A DNA stretch of 64,000 nucleotides from the NCBI GenBank assembly GCA_900175165.2, contig FWWN02000665.1, positions 1 to 64,000 of the forward strand, read 5' to 3'. The position numbers and the translations under genes were made by a program. This DNA is from Rhizomucor pusillus. Lineage: Eukaryota; Mucoromycota; Mucoromycetes; Mucorales; Lichtheimiaceae. This document shows positions 23,829-39,611 of the stretch, piece after piece (position 1 is the stretch's first letter; every line of letters begins with the position of its first letter). Under the pieces are notes generated by a model, which did not search any database, had not been told where the DNA came from, and was given only the letters and a program-made list of their open reading frames with translations.

Positions 23829-24460
23829 TGGGTTGCAATACAGCTCCTCGGTCTCGCACTTTTTACTGCCTTGAATTTCATGCTTTCCACTAAGCCACTG
23901 TTGTCTTCCGCGCACTGATACTCCAGGATTTTCAAAAATTGTTGCCGTATTAATCCACAATGTGAATTTGCACATTTATGCAACGCAAAAGGAATCTTTT
24001 GCTTCATCGTACTCCAGTACATGGCAAATTTGAACCAATATGGCAAGTTTTCTTCCTTAGATCGACAAGAATATTTATTAATTTTATTCCGCATGTTTAA
24101 ATTTGCCTTGTTTGTGGTGCAATTCTATGCTCCAAACGACAAATGTTTTTAAAAATACAGTAAAACGGCAGGACATTTGAAGCGATCCTTGTGACCTTTT
24201 TGCATAGACTCTAATATCAAGTGTTATTGCATTTCTTGCTTGTCAGTGATAGGGAATTATTCAATACGACATGATTTTGATCATCCAGTGTGAGTAACGA
24301 GAATATCAACTTTAGGTACAATAAAAACGACAAACTAGAGTCTCGTACAATACGAGCATAGGAAATAGAGAGAATCCCTTGCAGGAGTTTTTATTCCATC
24401 CAGCAGATACAAATTGTCTACCATCCAGTGCTGTGTATGTAGAAAACAGACAGATATAAA
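23829..24460. other. Intergenic, UTP15 promoter side and duplicated ECH1 3' flank
   Basis: The left part lies upstream of the UTP15 start. From about 24220 it matches 20075-20330 as the 3' flank of the duplication. The open frames are short and AT-rich, and no gene was recognised. Confidence 0.5.
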
Positions 24461-26040
24461 TTACAGTTTGGAGTAAGTTGCAGGCTTCTTCGTGACAAAA
24501 GCCTCGATGGATTTGGGGATATCCTAATGCATATGTAAGCAAAAATAGCTTCATATTTGTTTTAAGTTCAAATTGTACCTCGGTGTTGAGCATAGCCGAG
24601 CTCCAAGTGGTGGTGTAAGCTAAACCTTCTGCGACGGAATGGTCGCGAGAATAGTTCAGGTTATGCCTTGCAACGAAAAACAGGTTAGTAAAAGAACAAA
24701 CAAAAGGAAAATGCAAGGTCCTTCTTACTTTGTACCGAGGATGGCAATAGGTGACTTGCTGGCAATGACGCGAGCGGTTTTAAATGCTCCCTCTGCAATC
24801 GATGGTCAAACAGGAGAATGGTATATATATTCGTTTACTAAGCATTTTTACCTAGCAATTGTCCCTTGTTGTCGAAAACCTTGTTGACAAGACCAAACTG
24901 GAGTGCTTCATCTGCATGCAAGCTAAAGGGAAGAGAATTAATACTGCGACGCTCGTATATTTTGCCGTGATACCACTTACTGACGGCCAGTGTAGCAAAG
25001 TTCGCGTACTAAGCTTTGACTGCCGATCACCTTTGGAAGTCTCTGTAGAGATCCAACGTCGGCAGCAAGGCCAATATCTACTTCCTGTCTATGTTTTAGC
25101 AAGCTCCAATTACCAACATAGCAGCCAAATTTTGACTTACCTTGACATTAAAGTATGCATCCTTGGTGCAATAACGGATATCACAGGCAGTAATCATGTC
25201 GACACCAGCACCAAAGCATCCATTGTGGATGGCTGCAATAACAGGCTTTTCACATTCTTCGATAGCTGTGAAAGCGCTTTGGAACCACTGATGGACCATA
25301 TCTTTAACATTACGTTTCTACGGTATAGAGCGCTTGCAAAGTTACCTGAAGATGATCACGATTGTTATAAGTCATTCTTGCTGGGTCACCGCCATCCATA
25401 GCCTTAAGGCTGGTTTCTTGTACTGGTGGTAGAGCGAGGAGTTACACAATTTTCAATGCATCGAGGATGAAAGTCCACTTACGGTCAAGTCCTGCCGTGA
25501 ACAGACGACCAGCGGCGGACAAGACAACAGCGCGGATGTTTCTGTCAGTTCTTATTTTACGGAATGTTTGCAGAACACCGTCAATCAGGCTAGAAGTAGA
25601 GCGATCAGTCAGTTGCCAGCTACCAAGCTGATCATGGCAACTTACGCATTGTTAAAAGCGTTGAGACGCTTTGGTCGATTCAGTTGCACGTGGGCCACAC
25701 CGTCAGGAAAGACGTCGACTTTAACAACTTCGTTTTCGTACTTGACTTCGGTTGACATTACAGTAGCAGCAAAGAGTGTGGGGTAAACTGAAAGCTGTAT
25801 TACATATTTAAACAATTTGGAAAGTTGCTTACTCAATCCTCTTTTTGCTATTTTCACATGACGCAGCGTTGGGCCCAACCCAACCGAAATAGCGCCCGTC
25901 AAACTTCATGCGGCCATCAAACTCTGCCTGCGTAAATAGCAATCAATCCTTGTCAAGCATACCGAGTGATTGGGAATACCCTCTATGTTTCTAGGAAAAG
26001 TACAGATTTTATTCTATTTCCAAGTGCATGCCGATATTTT
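24220..26040. repeat. Segmental duplication, unit B (carries intact ECH1)
   Basis: Counterpart of 20075-21870, in the same orientation. Similarity covers introns and flanks, so the duplication was DNA-mediated, not a retrocopy. The ends are approximate. Confidence 0.75.
24461..25758 (-). CDS. ECH1: Delta3,5-delta2,4-dienoyl-CoA isomerase, peroxisomal
   Basis: Nine exons (25758-25646, 25589-25483, 25422-25360, 25301-25141, 25084-24981, 24922-24852, 24792-24729, 24666-24579, 24523-24461) sum to 834 nt, giving 277 aa. The protein is a crotonase-fold enzyme: VAHVQLNRPKRLNAFNNA at the start, oxyanion-loop segment AAGRLFTAGLDL, then KPVIAAIHNGCFGAGVDM. Three acidic residues match the known ECH1 active site: Asp in GAGVDM, Glu in VKEVD and Asp in LAADVG. 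The terminal SKL is a PTS1 signal, so it should act in peroxisomal beta-oxidation of unsaturated fatty acids with odd-numbered double bonds. Start is ATG 25758. A decayed duplicate lies about 3 kb away beyond UTP15. Confidence 0.93.
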
Positions 26041-27394
26041 ATGGATAAGGCACAAGGGACTACAATTATAAATATCTTGCTTTCTGAGGGCTACATACAA
26101 TTTGGACGTGTTGTTGGACCACCATTGTGATCAGATCAAAGCCCATTAGTTGGTGATGAATAACGGCGCCTATCGATAAGTCTGACAATATTGCCGAGTA
26201 TATTGAGTCCTCCTACATATCTACTTTCATCGAGTGGGAATTCTATATATGTATGAAGCAGTTTTGATCGCTCGTCAAAGGTGAAGTTGAGCGCGACAGG
26301 TTATTATACGAGGTTTTGATGATTAGAGATAGCGAAGCATCGAGTAGCCTAAGCTTGAGAGTTTTCACGGTTTTGTCTCGTGTTTCCATTTGCCTGGAAA
26401 TAGAAGTAATTGCCGTAGATGTATGTAAAATTTGCAGGCCCAGTTCCTCTGCCCGCCAGCACACATACATACACATTTTTTAAAGGTCTTCTTTGAGATT
26501 CTGTGCATCAAGCTATCACAGCAAGCTTCTCAGTATGTCTGCAGCTGGTCCGGATTGAAAAGAGACATATCCTGCAGTAGAAATACATCTGGGCATTTGA
26601 TTATGAGCTTACAAATCCGCAAGTGACTGCATATGATGGATACTTGTTAGACGTGTTAGATACTACAATCCTTCTCTTGTATTGATCAATATTGTATATA
26701 GCCTTTCTGTGATGTGGCCACATATGAAAAGTTATACTTCGAAGTTTATCACATTGCACTATGCACAAGGCTTCAAGTTGAGTATCAAGCGACACAAGAC
26801 AGTATCGTGGATTATTTGTGTTAGTTTATTTGTTTTGACAACACACAGTCGTGCATGGCATAGAATGTAGGAACGCTGTAATTGTATACTTGTATACTGT
26901 AATCGCCTGAACTTTGGCTGCTATACATAATGCCAAGGAGTCCCATATTCGAAAGAGGCTAGCTGCACGTAGGATATGTTTTAACTGCGCAAGACTTCAA
27001 TGTCCTGTTATGGTTCGAAATCGATCAGTCCAAACATGGTTTATAATCCTGTTTGTAGGTGACACTGCATACAATGAATACACTCGACTTGGTTTTAGTC
27101 GCAATGTAGAGAAGCTTATCCGCTTTCAGTTCCAGTATGTTTATTAAATCTCGGGTACTCACCTGCGACATAATCCTAAGAAACCATCTATGGTTCCGTG
27201 AACTTGATGAAAACATGGCCAACACAAAAGAGCATGTTCTTTCCTGGAAGGGGCAAACGTTTGGGTGGGTGCTTTATCAAAAGTCACGAGTCCATTCGGT
27301 CGCCGCTGCACTTAAGCTCCCTTAGCGACCACGTTGTACCTTTGGTTTCTCTCTGGTGCTGCGCGCATGGCGTTTTGAGTCCACCCTGTTGCCG
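25759..27394. other. Intergenic between divergent ECH1 and formin
   Basis: Some 1.6 kb with no recognisable gene. The first about 280 nt belong to the duplicated ECH1 flank. The rest is AT-rich with short open frames that lack splice support. It should contain the promoters of both divergent genes. Confidence 0.5.
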
Positions 27395-30300
27395 ATGGAT
27401 CTGTTCTCCAACGTCAGCGGCAGACGCCGTTTGAAGAGCACAGCTCGTTTACACGATTCTGCAAGACGCAACTCCGTTGTTTCAGGACCGCCAAAGCCGA
27501 CGACGACGACGAACAACACCAAGGAAGAAGTACAAGAGCTATCGGTTTCCGCAAGCGACCCAACCCACCTACCTCCACGTGGAAGCGTCCTTGCTCGAAG
27601 AGCTGCGCCGGTACTTGCTCGATCGTACAACTCCATGCCCGCCATTCCTCAATGGGAGCTGCAAGAGCCACTCGGTAAGCTAAAGATACAATCGATCGCT
27701 TTGCACTACCGCTCCCCGCGCTGAAAAATTATCCCATCAAAGATCTCGATCCATCATCAGCTGCAAGCCTCAGTTCCAGCGCACTCAATGAATATCATCC
27801 GTTTGATGCAAGCGCGCCTCCTGCGAATCAGGAAATTGATCAATTATTCGAGGAAGTTGCGGTAAGCCCATCGATTGGCTGGGATTCTGCTGCGATATTC
27901 GCTGTCGCTGATTGCATAACAACAGAATCGACTCGATCTCAGCCTTGCCGACGGTGACGTCAAGGAGCTACCTATTGAAAAGAAGGAATGGATACTGCAC
28001 AATGAAAGCGAACTAACCAGACAGCTCGGTCATTTGATGCACACGAGATCTAGACAACGCTTGAATCGAGCTCGATCTATGCGCAGTATGAACAATGCTC
28101 TCAAACCCAGCTCGAAAAAGCAGCGCGGCGACCAGAACACACAACAGCAACAGTCTCTAGCGAAATCATACATAAAACCATTTCTCAAAGCTGACAGGAA
28201 GACAGATAAACTAAAAATGGCCGCCGATCTGACTGCTCGTCTAGAAAATATGTCACTTGGGTAAATGAATAACCATACTTTACCTTTTTGCAAGCTACAA
28301 TCTAATCTCCTACTCTAGTGGTATCAAACAGCTCATAGATGATGGCGGAATGCAGCTGATACATCTCGAACTCGAGAAGCTTCACAAAAAGGCAGATAGA
28401 AAGCAAAAGGATTGCCTCATTGAACTCGAGCTTATAAAGTGCCTGAAAATCATGATCAACAATGTGGTAAGTGTGCAAAGGTTAGTTAATGGTCTGTGCG
28501 TGTCTCAAGTAACTATTTTTCTCCGGTCGGCAAAAGTATGGTATCCAAGAAGTCTTGGGCGACTCACAATACATCGATGGAATTACTCGTTCCTTGCTAT
28601 CACCCTATGTACCAACTCGACGCATCGCATGCGACGCCTTAACTTTCCTGTGCTACTGCGATATACCCAACGGGCATTCCATGGTGTTGCATGGTATGGA
28701 AGTCCTAAAGAAAGCCAAGAACGCGACAGGGCGTTTCGATACGTGGCTCGATGCATTCGAAAAGATTCTGGATGCGCGTGGAAAGATGGGGTCCTTGGTC
28801 GGCGCTAGCAAGGATTACCTAAAACACATAGGTATTTCGGGCAACATTGAAGAGAACTTGATTGAATACGGTGTACGTTCTTGATGGTTTTACATCGACA
28901 AACAACCAGACTCAATGTGCTGTTCTACAATTTAGCTAGCAAACGTGCTTTTGATCAATGCCATGGTAGACCCAGAAGTGGTGGAAGATCTAGATGCTCG
29001 CGTTGCTTTGCGGAATCAACTATACCAAGCAGGTTTAACAAGGATATTCGACAAGATGATTCCGCTTCAAAACGACTTGCTGCATCGGAAAATGGACGAG
29101 TTTCAAGAGGTCGAAGAAAACGATGCAGCTTTGATTTACGGCGACATGATGCTAAACGAAACAATGGATCCACCGGAGATTCTGAGCAATATACTGCGAA
29201 TGATCACTGGCACCGAAGCATACGATTGCTTGAGATCTATTTTGCAGCACATCATGTTGATCCAGGGCGATACTCAGGCAGGAGTGGAATGTTATCGGCT
29301 GTTGGAATCCATAGTCAGTGAAATAGTGCTTCGATACAACGATAGACATGCAGAGGATTACTATACTGGGACGTTGACCGTTGACGCCCTGATAGCGAAA
29401 TTCGCAGAGGAGAACGAATTGAAACAGGCTTTGGAAGATGCAGCACCGCGCTCAAATTTCTTGCGGGTCGAAGGCGGGAACAACGAAGCATCCGGTCAAG
29501 AGAATGGTACGCAACAACGTAAATATCCTTTTGTAGAGATTACTTTTGTTAACCACTCAGGAAGCATCCGAGCAGGTCTCTCAACTCCAATTACGCGTGG
29601 AATCCTTGGAAAGAACTCTGCGTGTTGCCGACCAGACAAACAACATGTTAAAGCAACAACTGAACGATCTCGAGCTCGAGTATCAGCAAACTGTGCAAGT
29701 TATGGATGCACAGAATAAAAGACTGTACGATACTGTACGACAATTGACAGAGTATGGTTCGCCCGCAGAGAAACGTCGTGTCCATCGTAGCAGTCGCAAG
29801 TTCCAAACGGATCCAGAGATCAGACTGTGGGAGCAACAAGTGGGTCGCCGAAAAGCTTCAATAGTAAGTTCATTTTTACTGAGCTGCCACTCATGGTCCA
29901 TTCTTACTGATCTTTGTATAGGATGCCGGCCAGATAGACGATCAGCGGGATGAAAACGCGGGCACCGAAGAGCCTAGGCAGCCTGCAAAGACTAAACTAG
30001 GCTCCCGGATGGCAGCGTTTGTGAAGCGCACGAGTCAGCAAGATACGCTTTTGCGCAAGATCGTCGATCATATTTCAGACAGCTCGTCAAAAAGCGATGG
30101 TTTTAGCTCTGCTCCTGCCACACCCGTCGATGCCATCAGCTTGCGAAGCCGGAAATCGAATAGAACAAGCAGTATCTTTTCAGTTTCTCTAGAAAGTTTG
30201 CGGAGTACTGGCAGCACTGAAGATCTAACAAAGGTCGACGGCGACAATACACCCGTTCTAGATACTGCTGCACCTGTTACCGAAGAATCAACGCCGCAAA

Positions 30301-32763
30301 ACGATAATCTGGAAGAAAACAGTGCATCTGAGCAAATCCAAGATACTGCCGAGAAGGAAGCTGGCGGTGCTCAGGAAGAGCCAGATACACAGAATGAGGT
30401 GCCTCCTGCTGCCCCGCCACCTCCACCACCACCGCCTCCACCAGCACCTGTCCTTATCGAGCCGGAAGGAGAGGTGCCAGCTCCACCGCCTCCTCCTCCA
30501 CCTGGACCGTCCACCAGCGGCTCATTTCCTGAAGGGCATAGGTCCCCACCTCCGCCGCCTCTGATGCTAGGCAATATCGGAAGGAAATCAAGTGCTTTCC
30601 AATCCAAACGGAAACTCAAATTCGTAGAATGGGAGAAGATGAACTCGACGAATATCAAGCAAACTATCTGGAGCCAGCTAGAGAAAACAATGGAAGCGCA
30701 TCAGGATGGCTCCGCGCCGTTTGAGCAATCCATTGAGTATCAGCTAGCACGAGCAGGCATCTTTGACGACATTGAAAAGATGTTTGAGCAACGTCCGGCG
30801 ATGGAGCTCAAGGTGAAGCAAAGCAAGACTCAAGTGCATGCTTTGGAGTCACGAAAGGCGTATAATCTGAGTACGACGTTTATCTTTTTTGTTGTTGTTG
30901 TTGAGGCTGCCACACTGTATTTACAGATCTAACCGGTTGTGAATAGATATATTCTTGACAAGCATTATGCGCAAGATACCTTTTGAAGAGATTGTTCCAC
31001 GGCTTCTGGGCATGGACCCCTATTTTGATGACGAGCAAGTGCTCAATAACCTTGTCAAATTTGCGCCTACACCCGAGGAAACGGGCAAGTTGGCGCCGTA
31101 CGCGACGCTGACCCCATCCGATAGAGAATACCAGGACCTGTCGCTCCCGGACAAGTTCTGCTTGCAAGTGATGAATATTAAGCGCTTCAAAGAGCGGCTC
31201 CAGTGCATGCATTTCCGCACGGTTTTCTATGAGCGCTATCATCAATTACACAAGCAAATGACATCCATCTTTGATGCATCGCTTTCCCTGAAAAACGCTA
31301 AACATTTCGGACAACTCTTGCATTTGATTCTGTTGCTGGGCAACTTTTTAAATGGAAACACTTATCGCGGTGGCGCTTTTGGTATTCGCATAGCGAGCAT
31401 AAACAAGGCAAGTACAAGACATTTCATTGTGTGAGTGATCTAAACTGACTGATGTTTGTCACAGCTCGTGGATACTAAAGGCACAAATAACCCGACAACT
31501 TTTCTGCATTTTCTGGTGGACACTGCAGAAAAATACTTTCCAGACATGCTGCATTTTCTCGAAGAGTTGGAAGAATGCGGTGAAGCGTGCAAAGGTATGA
31601 CTCAACCAGCGGTTGCATCGATGATACATCTAGCTAAATTTACAACTATTTAGTGCATCGAACGGAGATGAATAACGAGTTCAGAGAGCTCGAGACCGGG
31701 TTAGCTAACATTGACCAGGAGCTCAAAGAGCACTACGATGAAAACACGCATAGCGAGGACGACCGCTTTTTGCCTGTCATGCGCGATTTCCACACGCAAG
31801 CTTCGACTGAATTTAAACGGCTGTATCTGCTGCGAAACAAGATGGGCGAATGGTACGACAAGGTTGTCAGATACTACGGTGAAGATCCGACAAAGATGCA
31901 TCCCGACGAGTTCTTTGGCATCTTTAAAAAATTCACTTCTAGCTGGGAGGTAACTACAAGAAGAATCTTTTGGCCATTGGTATTTGAATTCTCACAAACT
32001 GGAAATAATACAGCGCTGCACAGCAGATGTCAAATTGGCGCGCCAAAGAGTCGAACGACTCGAAAAGCAAAAGAAGCGCGAACAAGAACGCAGGACGCGT
32101 GCCCGTAGCGGGTCGTCTGTGCGCGGCAAGGGTGTTGACCTCAGTAGCTGTAAGTTACCCCATTGCTTTCATATTAGAGCAATCAACTTAATGACTCGAG
32201 ATTTAGGTAACAACAGTAGCGAGAATGCTATCATGGATGGTCTTATGAAGAAACTGCGCATGGTAACCACGGGTGCCAGCAAGGCGAGTCGCAGACGCAA
32301 CGAGCAGCGGTTGCATAGACAGCGGTCTGCAAGTATTTGCAGCAACAATACGCCACACATCGATTCTGTATCGCTACGCGCGCACAGGATGCTCCAATCG
32401 ATCCAAAGCGAAGACAGTACTAGCTTGCTAACTGCTAGTCCCATACAGTTGGACTGGAATGGCGGCACTGAACTTGCGCAGCAATTGGACAATGCTTTCC
32501 CTGCACCACCGCCCACACCCTCGTCAACTTCGTTTGACCCAAGGCGTCGACGACGAACGTCAGCGGATTATCATCACTCTGCAACGTTGACTACACCGAG
32601 AAGCGCAATCCAGACTCCCTTTTTCCAGACGCACCTGTTGTCGTCAAGTCGGTCAACGTCCACTCGCATGCCCCGGCAGCGAAAACTGAGCAGGAAGCCT
32701 CCGCCTTTCGACAGATCGTCGTTGCCGCCAAGAGTCCGGGCTCGACGCTTTTCTACAAAATAA
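27395..32763 (+). CDS. Diaphanous-type formin
   Basis: Multi-exon gene of about 1,600 aa starting at ATG 27395 (MDLFSNVSGRRRLK). Order of domains: a GTPase-binding/FH3 region (QEIDQLFEEVA ... SLADGDVKELP, then GGMQLIHLELEKLHKKAD, LCYCDIPNGHSMVLHGME); a coiled coil (29560-29760); a proline-rich FH1 with runs of about ten and seven prolines (30405-30560); the FH2 actin-nucleating domain beginning KLKFVEWEKMNSTNIKQTIW and including LGNFLNGNTYRGGAFGI. After it comes a diaphanous autoregulatory-like motif, ENAIMDGLMKKLR, followed by basic residues. It should nucleate and elongate actin cables at the hyphal tip and septum under Rho control, like Bni1/SepA. The tail is Ser/Arg-rich. It converges with the GPI-protein gene. 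Confidence 0.93.
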
Positions 32764-33102
32764 CAAAGAAGGAAAAAAAGAGCAATATTCATACCCGTTT
32801 TACATTCAAACTTGTTTAGAATATTCCATTCCAGCAATATTCCTTTTATTAGCTAGTATACAACATTTTTCATATTTTCTTAGGCAAGCAGTAGTAGTAG
32901 TAGTATGATTTTTTTTCAACCTCCCCATATATATTATTTAACACGTAAAAACCTGGAAACCCCTCACCGCACGCATAGTCTTATATCCATTTTCATACAT
33001 ACAATATTGTATATAAATATATACGTAACTTTGTTTGTTCGAGAATTAGCTTACAGTACTAAGAGTTTATTTACAGTGAATAAGTCTAAAATTGCACACC
33101 AA
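32764..33102. other. Intergenic between convergent genes
   Basis: 3' flanks of the formin and of the minus-strand surface protein. A short AGT triplet run lies near 32889-32905. The sequence is AT-rich and no gene was seen. Confidence 0.5.
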
Positions 33103-33679
33103 TTAGGCAAGCAAGACAACAAAGCTGGTGACGAACAGAGCACCGAGGGCCGAAGCTTGCAAGAAGACCGAGTTGGGCAAGTCGCCGGTGAGAGAAGCAC
33201 CAGCGCTGGCAGCTTCGGTGCTGGTGCCAGTACCGACCATGGATGAAACTCGAGAGCGCAGGGAGCTCATGATACCCTGGCCGCTAGTGGAAGCAGAGGC
33301 AGAAGACAAGGAAGCGGGAGAGCTTGAGGCTGCACCGCTGGCAGCCGCGGTTGAAGACAAGGCGGGCGACGAGCCGAGCGAAGAGGAAGCGCTGGCGCCG
33401 CTAACGCTGCTGCTTGCACCACCCAAGGCGGAAGAGTCAGAAGCGCCACCAGCAGCGGCGGATCCAGTGCCAGTAGCAGAGGGCACTAGATCACTTTCTT
33501 GACCTGTGGGAGTACCACCGATAGTGCCGGCACCGTCTTGAGCTAAAGTTTATGCTGGTATTATTACACAAATCCTATCTACGGCTGCTTTAAATTTACT
33601 TACTGCCTGTTGCCTGGGCATTGGCGAGAGTTGCAAAGAAAGCAACGCCGAAAATAGCAACCAGAGTCTTGGAATACAT
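33103..33679 (-). CDS. GPI-anchored-type Ser/Ala-rich surface protein, 171 aa
   Basis: Two exons (33679-33604 and 33542-33103) total 516 nt. The product begins with a signal peptide (MYSKTLVAIFGVAFFATLANA), continues with a Thr/Gly-rich segment and then about 100 residues dominated by Ser, Ala and Gly. It ends in a hydrophobic C-terminal helix (LGALFVTSFVVLLA) preceded by small residues. This architecture is typical of fungal GPI-anchored cell-wall proteins: signal, O-glycosylatable Ser/Thr spacer and anchor signal. There is no catalytic domain, so a structural or cell-surface role is inferred. It lies 95 nt downstream of a secreted subtilase on the same strand. Confidence 0.8.
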
Positions 33680-33773
33680 AACAACCAACAGCTAAGAAAC
33701 AACAATTATGTAACAAGGGTAATTTATTTCAACAATTTATATATTTTTTCGATAAACTGAAACATTGCCCGAC

Positions 33774-35474
33774 CTAGTGCATGGGATTTACAGGTAACTG
33801 AGACATCAGCGACGCGATAACAAACATCAGCGTCAGAGTGATCGTCGGCTGCAACGCATGGGCTGCAGAGTACAGCTCCCCAAACACCTCAAAAGTCCTA
33901 TTGTCGATTGGATCGGCAAACAATAGATTGGCTCGCAGCAAATCATCATCATCTGTAGCATTTGCGTTAGTAGGGAGACCGACGTTGATGGCGTTATCCA
34001 GCACCATCTTGTTTGCATTGTTTTGACTATCGATCTTGAAATCCTCGGTCAATAAACTGGATGTGTTCTTGAGAATTTCCTGCATCTGCACCGGTGTGTA
34101 ATCACCGCTGGATAGCAACAGTGCAATGGCTCCCGTCACATGCGGTGCAGCCATTGAAGTGCCTGTCAGCGTGTGCGTCGCTCGATCGTCGTCGTTGTAT
34201 ATGGATACAATATCTGTGCCGGGCGCAAAGCTACGAAAGTACATCAATTTGAAAATGGATAAAGGCTTTCTTGTTTCCTCCAGAAACTTACAGATCAACG
34301 CATTTGCCAAAGTTGGAGTAATAAGCAATGGAATCATCTTGGTCAATAGCGCCGACAGTAATTGCTCCAGGTGCCGAGCCTGGGGAATATTTGCATGCAT
34401 CTTCGCCGTAATTGCCAGCAGCGATAACTACATGGATTCCGAGTGCAACAGCCTCTTCAATGGCATCGTTGGCTGCCTGGCTGTACATGGCACCCAGCGA
34501 TAAACTATCGAGAAGTTGTTAGCGAATTGCATCATCCCTCTGTATTTCTCTTACGACTATATAACTCTTACTTTACAATCGTCTTTGTACCATTGACATG
34601 CTGCTGGACAACCCAATCGAGTCCTTTGAGCAAGTCCGAGAGCATACCGTTACCGTCGGCATCCAGGGTCTTGACAGATACGATGTTGGCCTTTTTGGCA
34701 ACGCCGTACTCTGTTCCACAGCACACACCGGCGACGAACGTGCCATGTCCGTTAGGGTCGGACTCGGGATCAGAGTCGCTTTCAATGACCGAAGGACCAT
34801 ATGTAACGCGATCCTGTATGTCTGTGTGATTGCCGTAAATACCGGTATCAAGGATGTACACTGTTACACCGGCGCCTTGGCGCGTAGGGAACCGAAATTC
34901 GCCGTTCAATCCTGTACGCTGATCAATCCGGTCCAATCCCTACATATATATGCTGGTAAGTACCTGGCCATACTCTTTTTGCTGCGACGCTCCAGCACTT
35001 GCTACTAACCCAACTAGGAGGATCTGTCTGCACAAGTTCCTGAAGGGAAACCGGAATATCCTTCTCCCAGTAATGGACAGGATTGCTTTTGCTTTGGATG
35101 TTCGTCGCAAGCAAGTGCTCGAACGATCGCGCATAGAATTCGCCCGAGTACCACTGGAATTTGCCGATTGTCGAGTATTGGAGTTTGGGTTGCACGTTAT
35201 TTTTGAGATTAATGGTTGCACTGAGGTTAGCCGTCGTCGAGTTTAATTGCGGCAAACCATGATGCTGTTGGACTTGTCGAATGTGGTCGCTAATGGCTGT
35301 TTCTGAAAGGTTAGGTTTAAATACGACAATGTATCGCTCTATCTGGTCAGTGTTGTTGAGCTGAGGAGTCGGTGCAATTGCGGCGCTGGTCAAGGATAGC
35401 CATGCCACTAAAGTAAGCAATGACAGGAAAAAAGGTCGAAAATCAAGGGATGGGGATAGGATGCTGCCGCTCAT
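33774..35474 (-). CDS. Secreted subtilisin-like serine protease (S8, proteinase K type)
   Basis: About 490 aa in several exons from ATG 35474. An N-terminal hydrophobic signal segment (FFLSLLTLVAWLSLTSA) is followed by an I9 inhibitor prodomain (RYIVVFKPNLSETAISDHI). The subtilase domain has all key residues: Asp in VYILDTGIYG, His in DPNGHGTFVAG, oxyanion Asn in VVIAAGNYG and Ser in GTSMAAPHVTG. Four or more potential N-glycosylation sites are present. After the catalytic domain there is an acidic linker and a hydrophobic tail (TITLTLMFVIASLMS) near the end, suggesting membrane or GPI attachment rather than free secretion. The prodomain should be removed autocatalytically. Likely roles are nutrient proteolysis or maturation of surface proteins. 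Confidence 0.92.
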
Positions 35475-36080
35475 GGCATGACACCAATTGCTTAAACAGA
35501 ACTAGTTGTAAATGAATAGGCAAGTGTAAAAAGATTTTGGCATCAGAAATCGAAAAAATCGATTTTCCAAGGCAAAATCGAACAAGAAAGGAAAAAGAAA
35601 GTAAGTAGAGGAGAGAAGAGAGGAAAATGAACCTTCAAAGGGAAAAAAACCTTGTCGCTTTGACCTTGTTGCTGGGCCGGCCCGAAATCATAGAGTCCGT
35701 CGCACAGACGGGCAAGTTGCACAAATAATCATCATTGTTTGTGCACCCAGGGGCAAACATTCAATTCAGCATACCAATGGAAAGCTCCATCACCTCATTC
35801 TAATAAAGAGTGCACATTCGTCTTCTTGTTCCTGCTACTCAAGATGGACTTTGTCAATTAATCCGATATTTTGGTGATTTGACTCGTCCCTGTTCATTCC
35901 ATATTCAACCCGCCGACAGTAACATCAACACTGCAGTGAACTAGAATGGGATATCTGGCTGACATAGGGTGATCTTTCTCGAATCCATTGCATTCGTAGC
36001 TCCATTTAATGAGAAGAAATCTGGTTCAACAAAGCAAAACAAGCTTTCTAGGCCAGTTCAAACCGAGAAATTTTATTGTA
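35475..36080. other. Intergenic, subtilase promoter side and cullin 3' flank
   Basis: No coding frame of note. The left part is A-rich on the plus strand and includes a 12-bp palindrome centred on ATCGAT at 35558-35563 and a GA-rich patch at 35585-35630. Otherwise nothing recognised. Confidence 0.5.
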
Positions 36081-39312
<3,232 letters not shown>

Positions 39313-39611
39313 TTAAGTTTACGGGTGTACAGATTGAACCGGACGAGTACAAATCGTGACGTAGAGTGAAAAGAAGAAGTAGAGAGGTATAATTCAAGCT
39401 TTCTGATCCTTATCCAGTGGAGAGGCTTGCTGCGTCCAAGGGAAAGGGGAAGAGGGACCAAAATGGGAGATCGTGAGGCGCGGAGCATAAGGAATACGTC
39501 ATCTGGTTTTCGTACCATCACACATTGCAACTTCTTAACGGGAAAGAGGGGTATTTTCGTATTCTTTTTTACAAAAAGGATATAAAATAACTAGATAATA
39601 ATACTAAATGT

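Noticed and set aside
25346..25422. Donor CAG/GTAACT for the third ECH1 exon
   Set aside because: It would leave a 28-nt intron or a frameshift. The donor at C/GTGATC (25359) gives a 58-nt intron and the exact residue spacing known for ECH1 between the two conserved blocks.
30371..30658. Minus-strand Gly-rich open frame
   Set aside because: It is the antisense of the formin polyproline FH1 segment.
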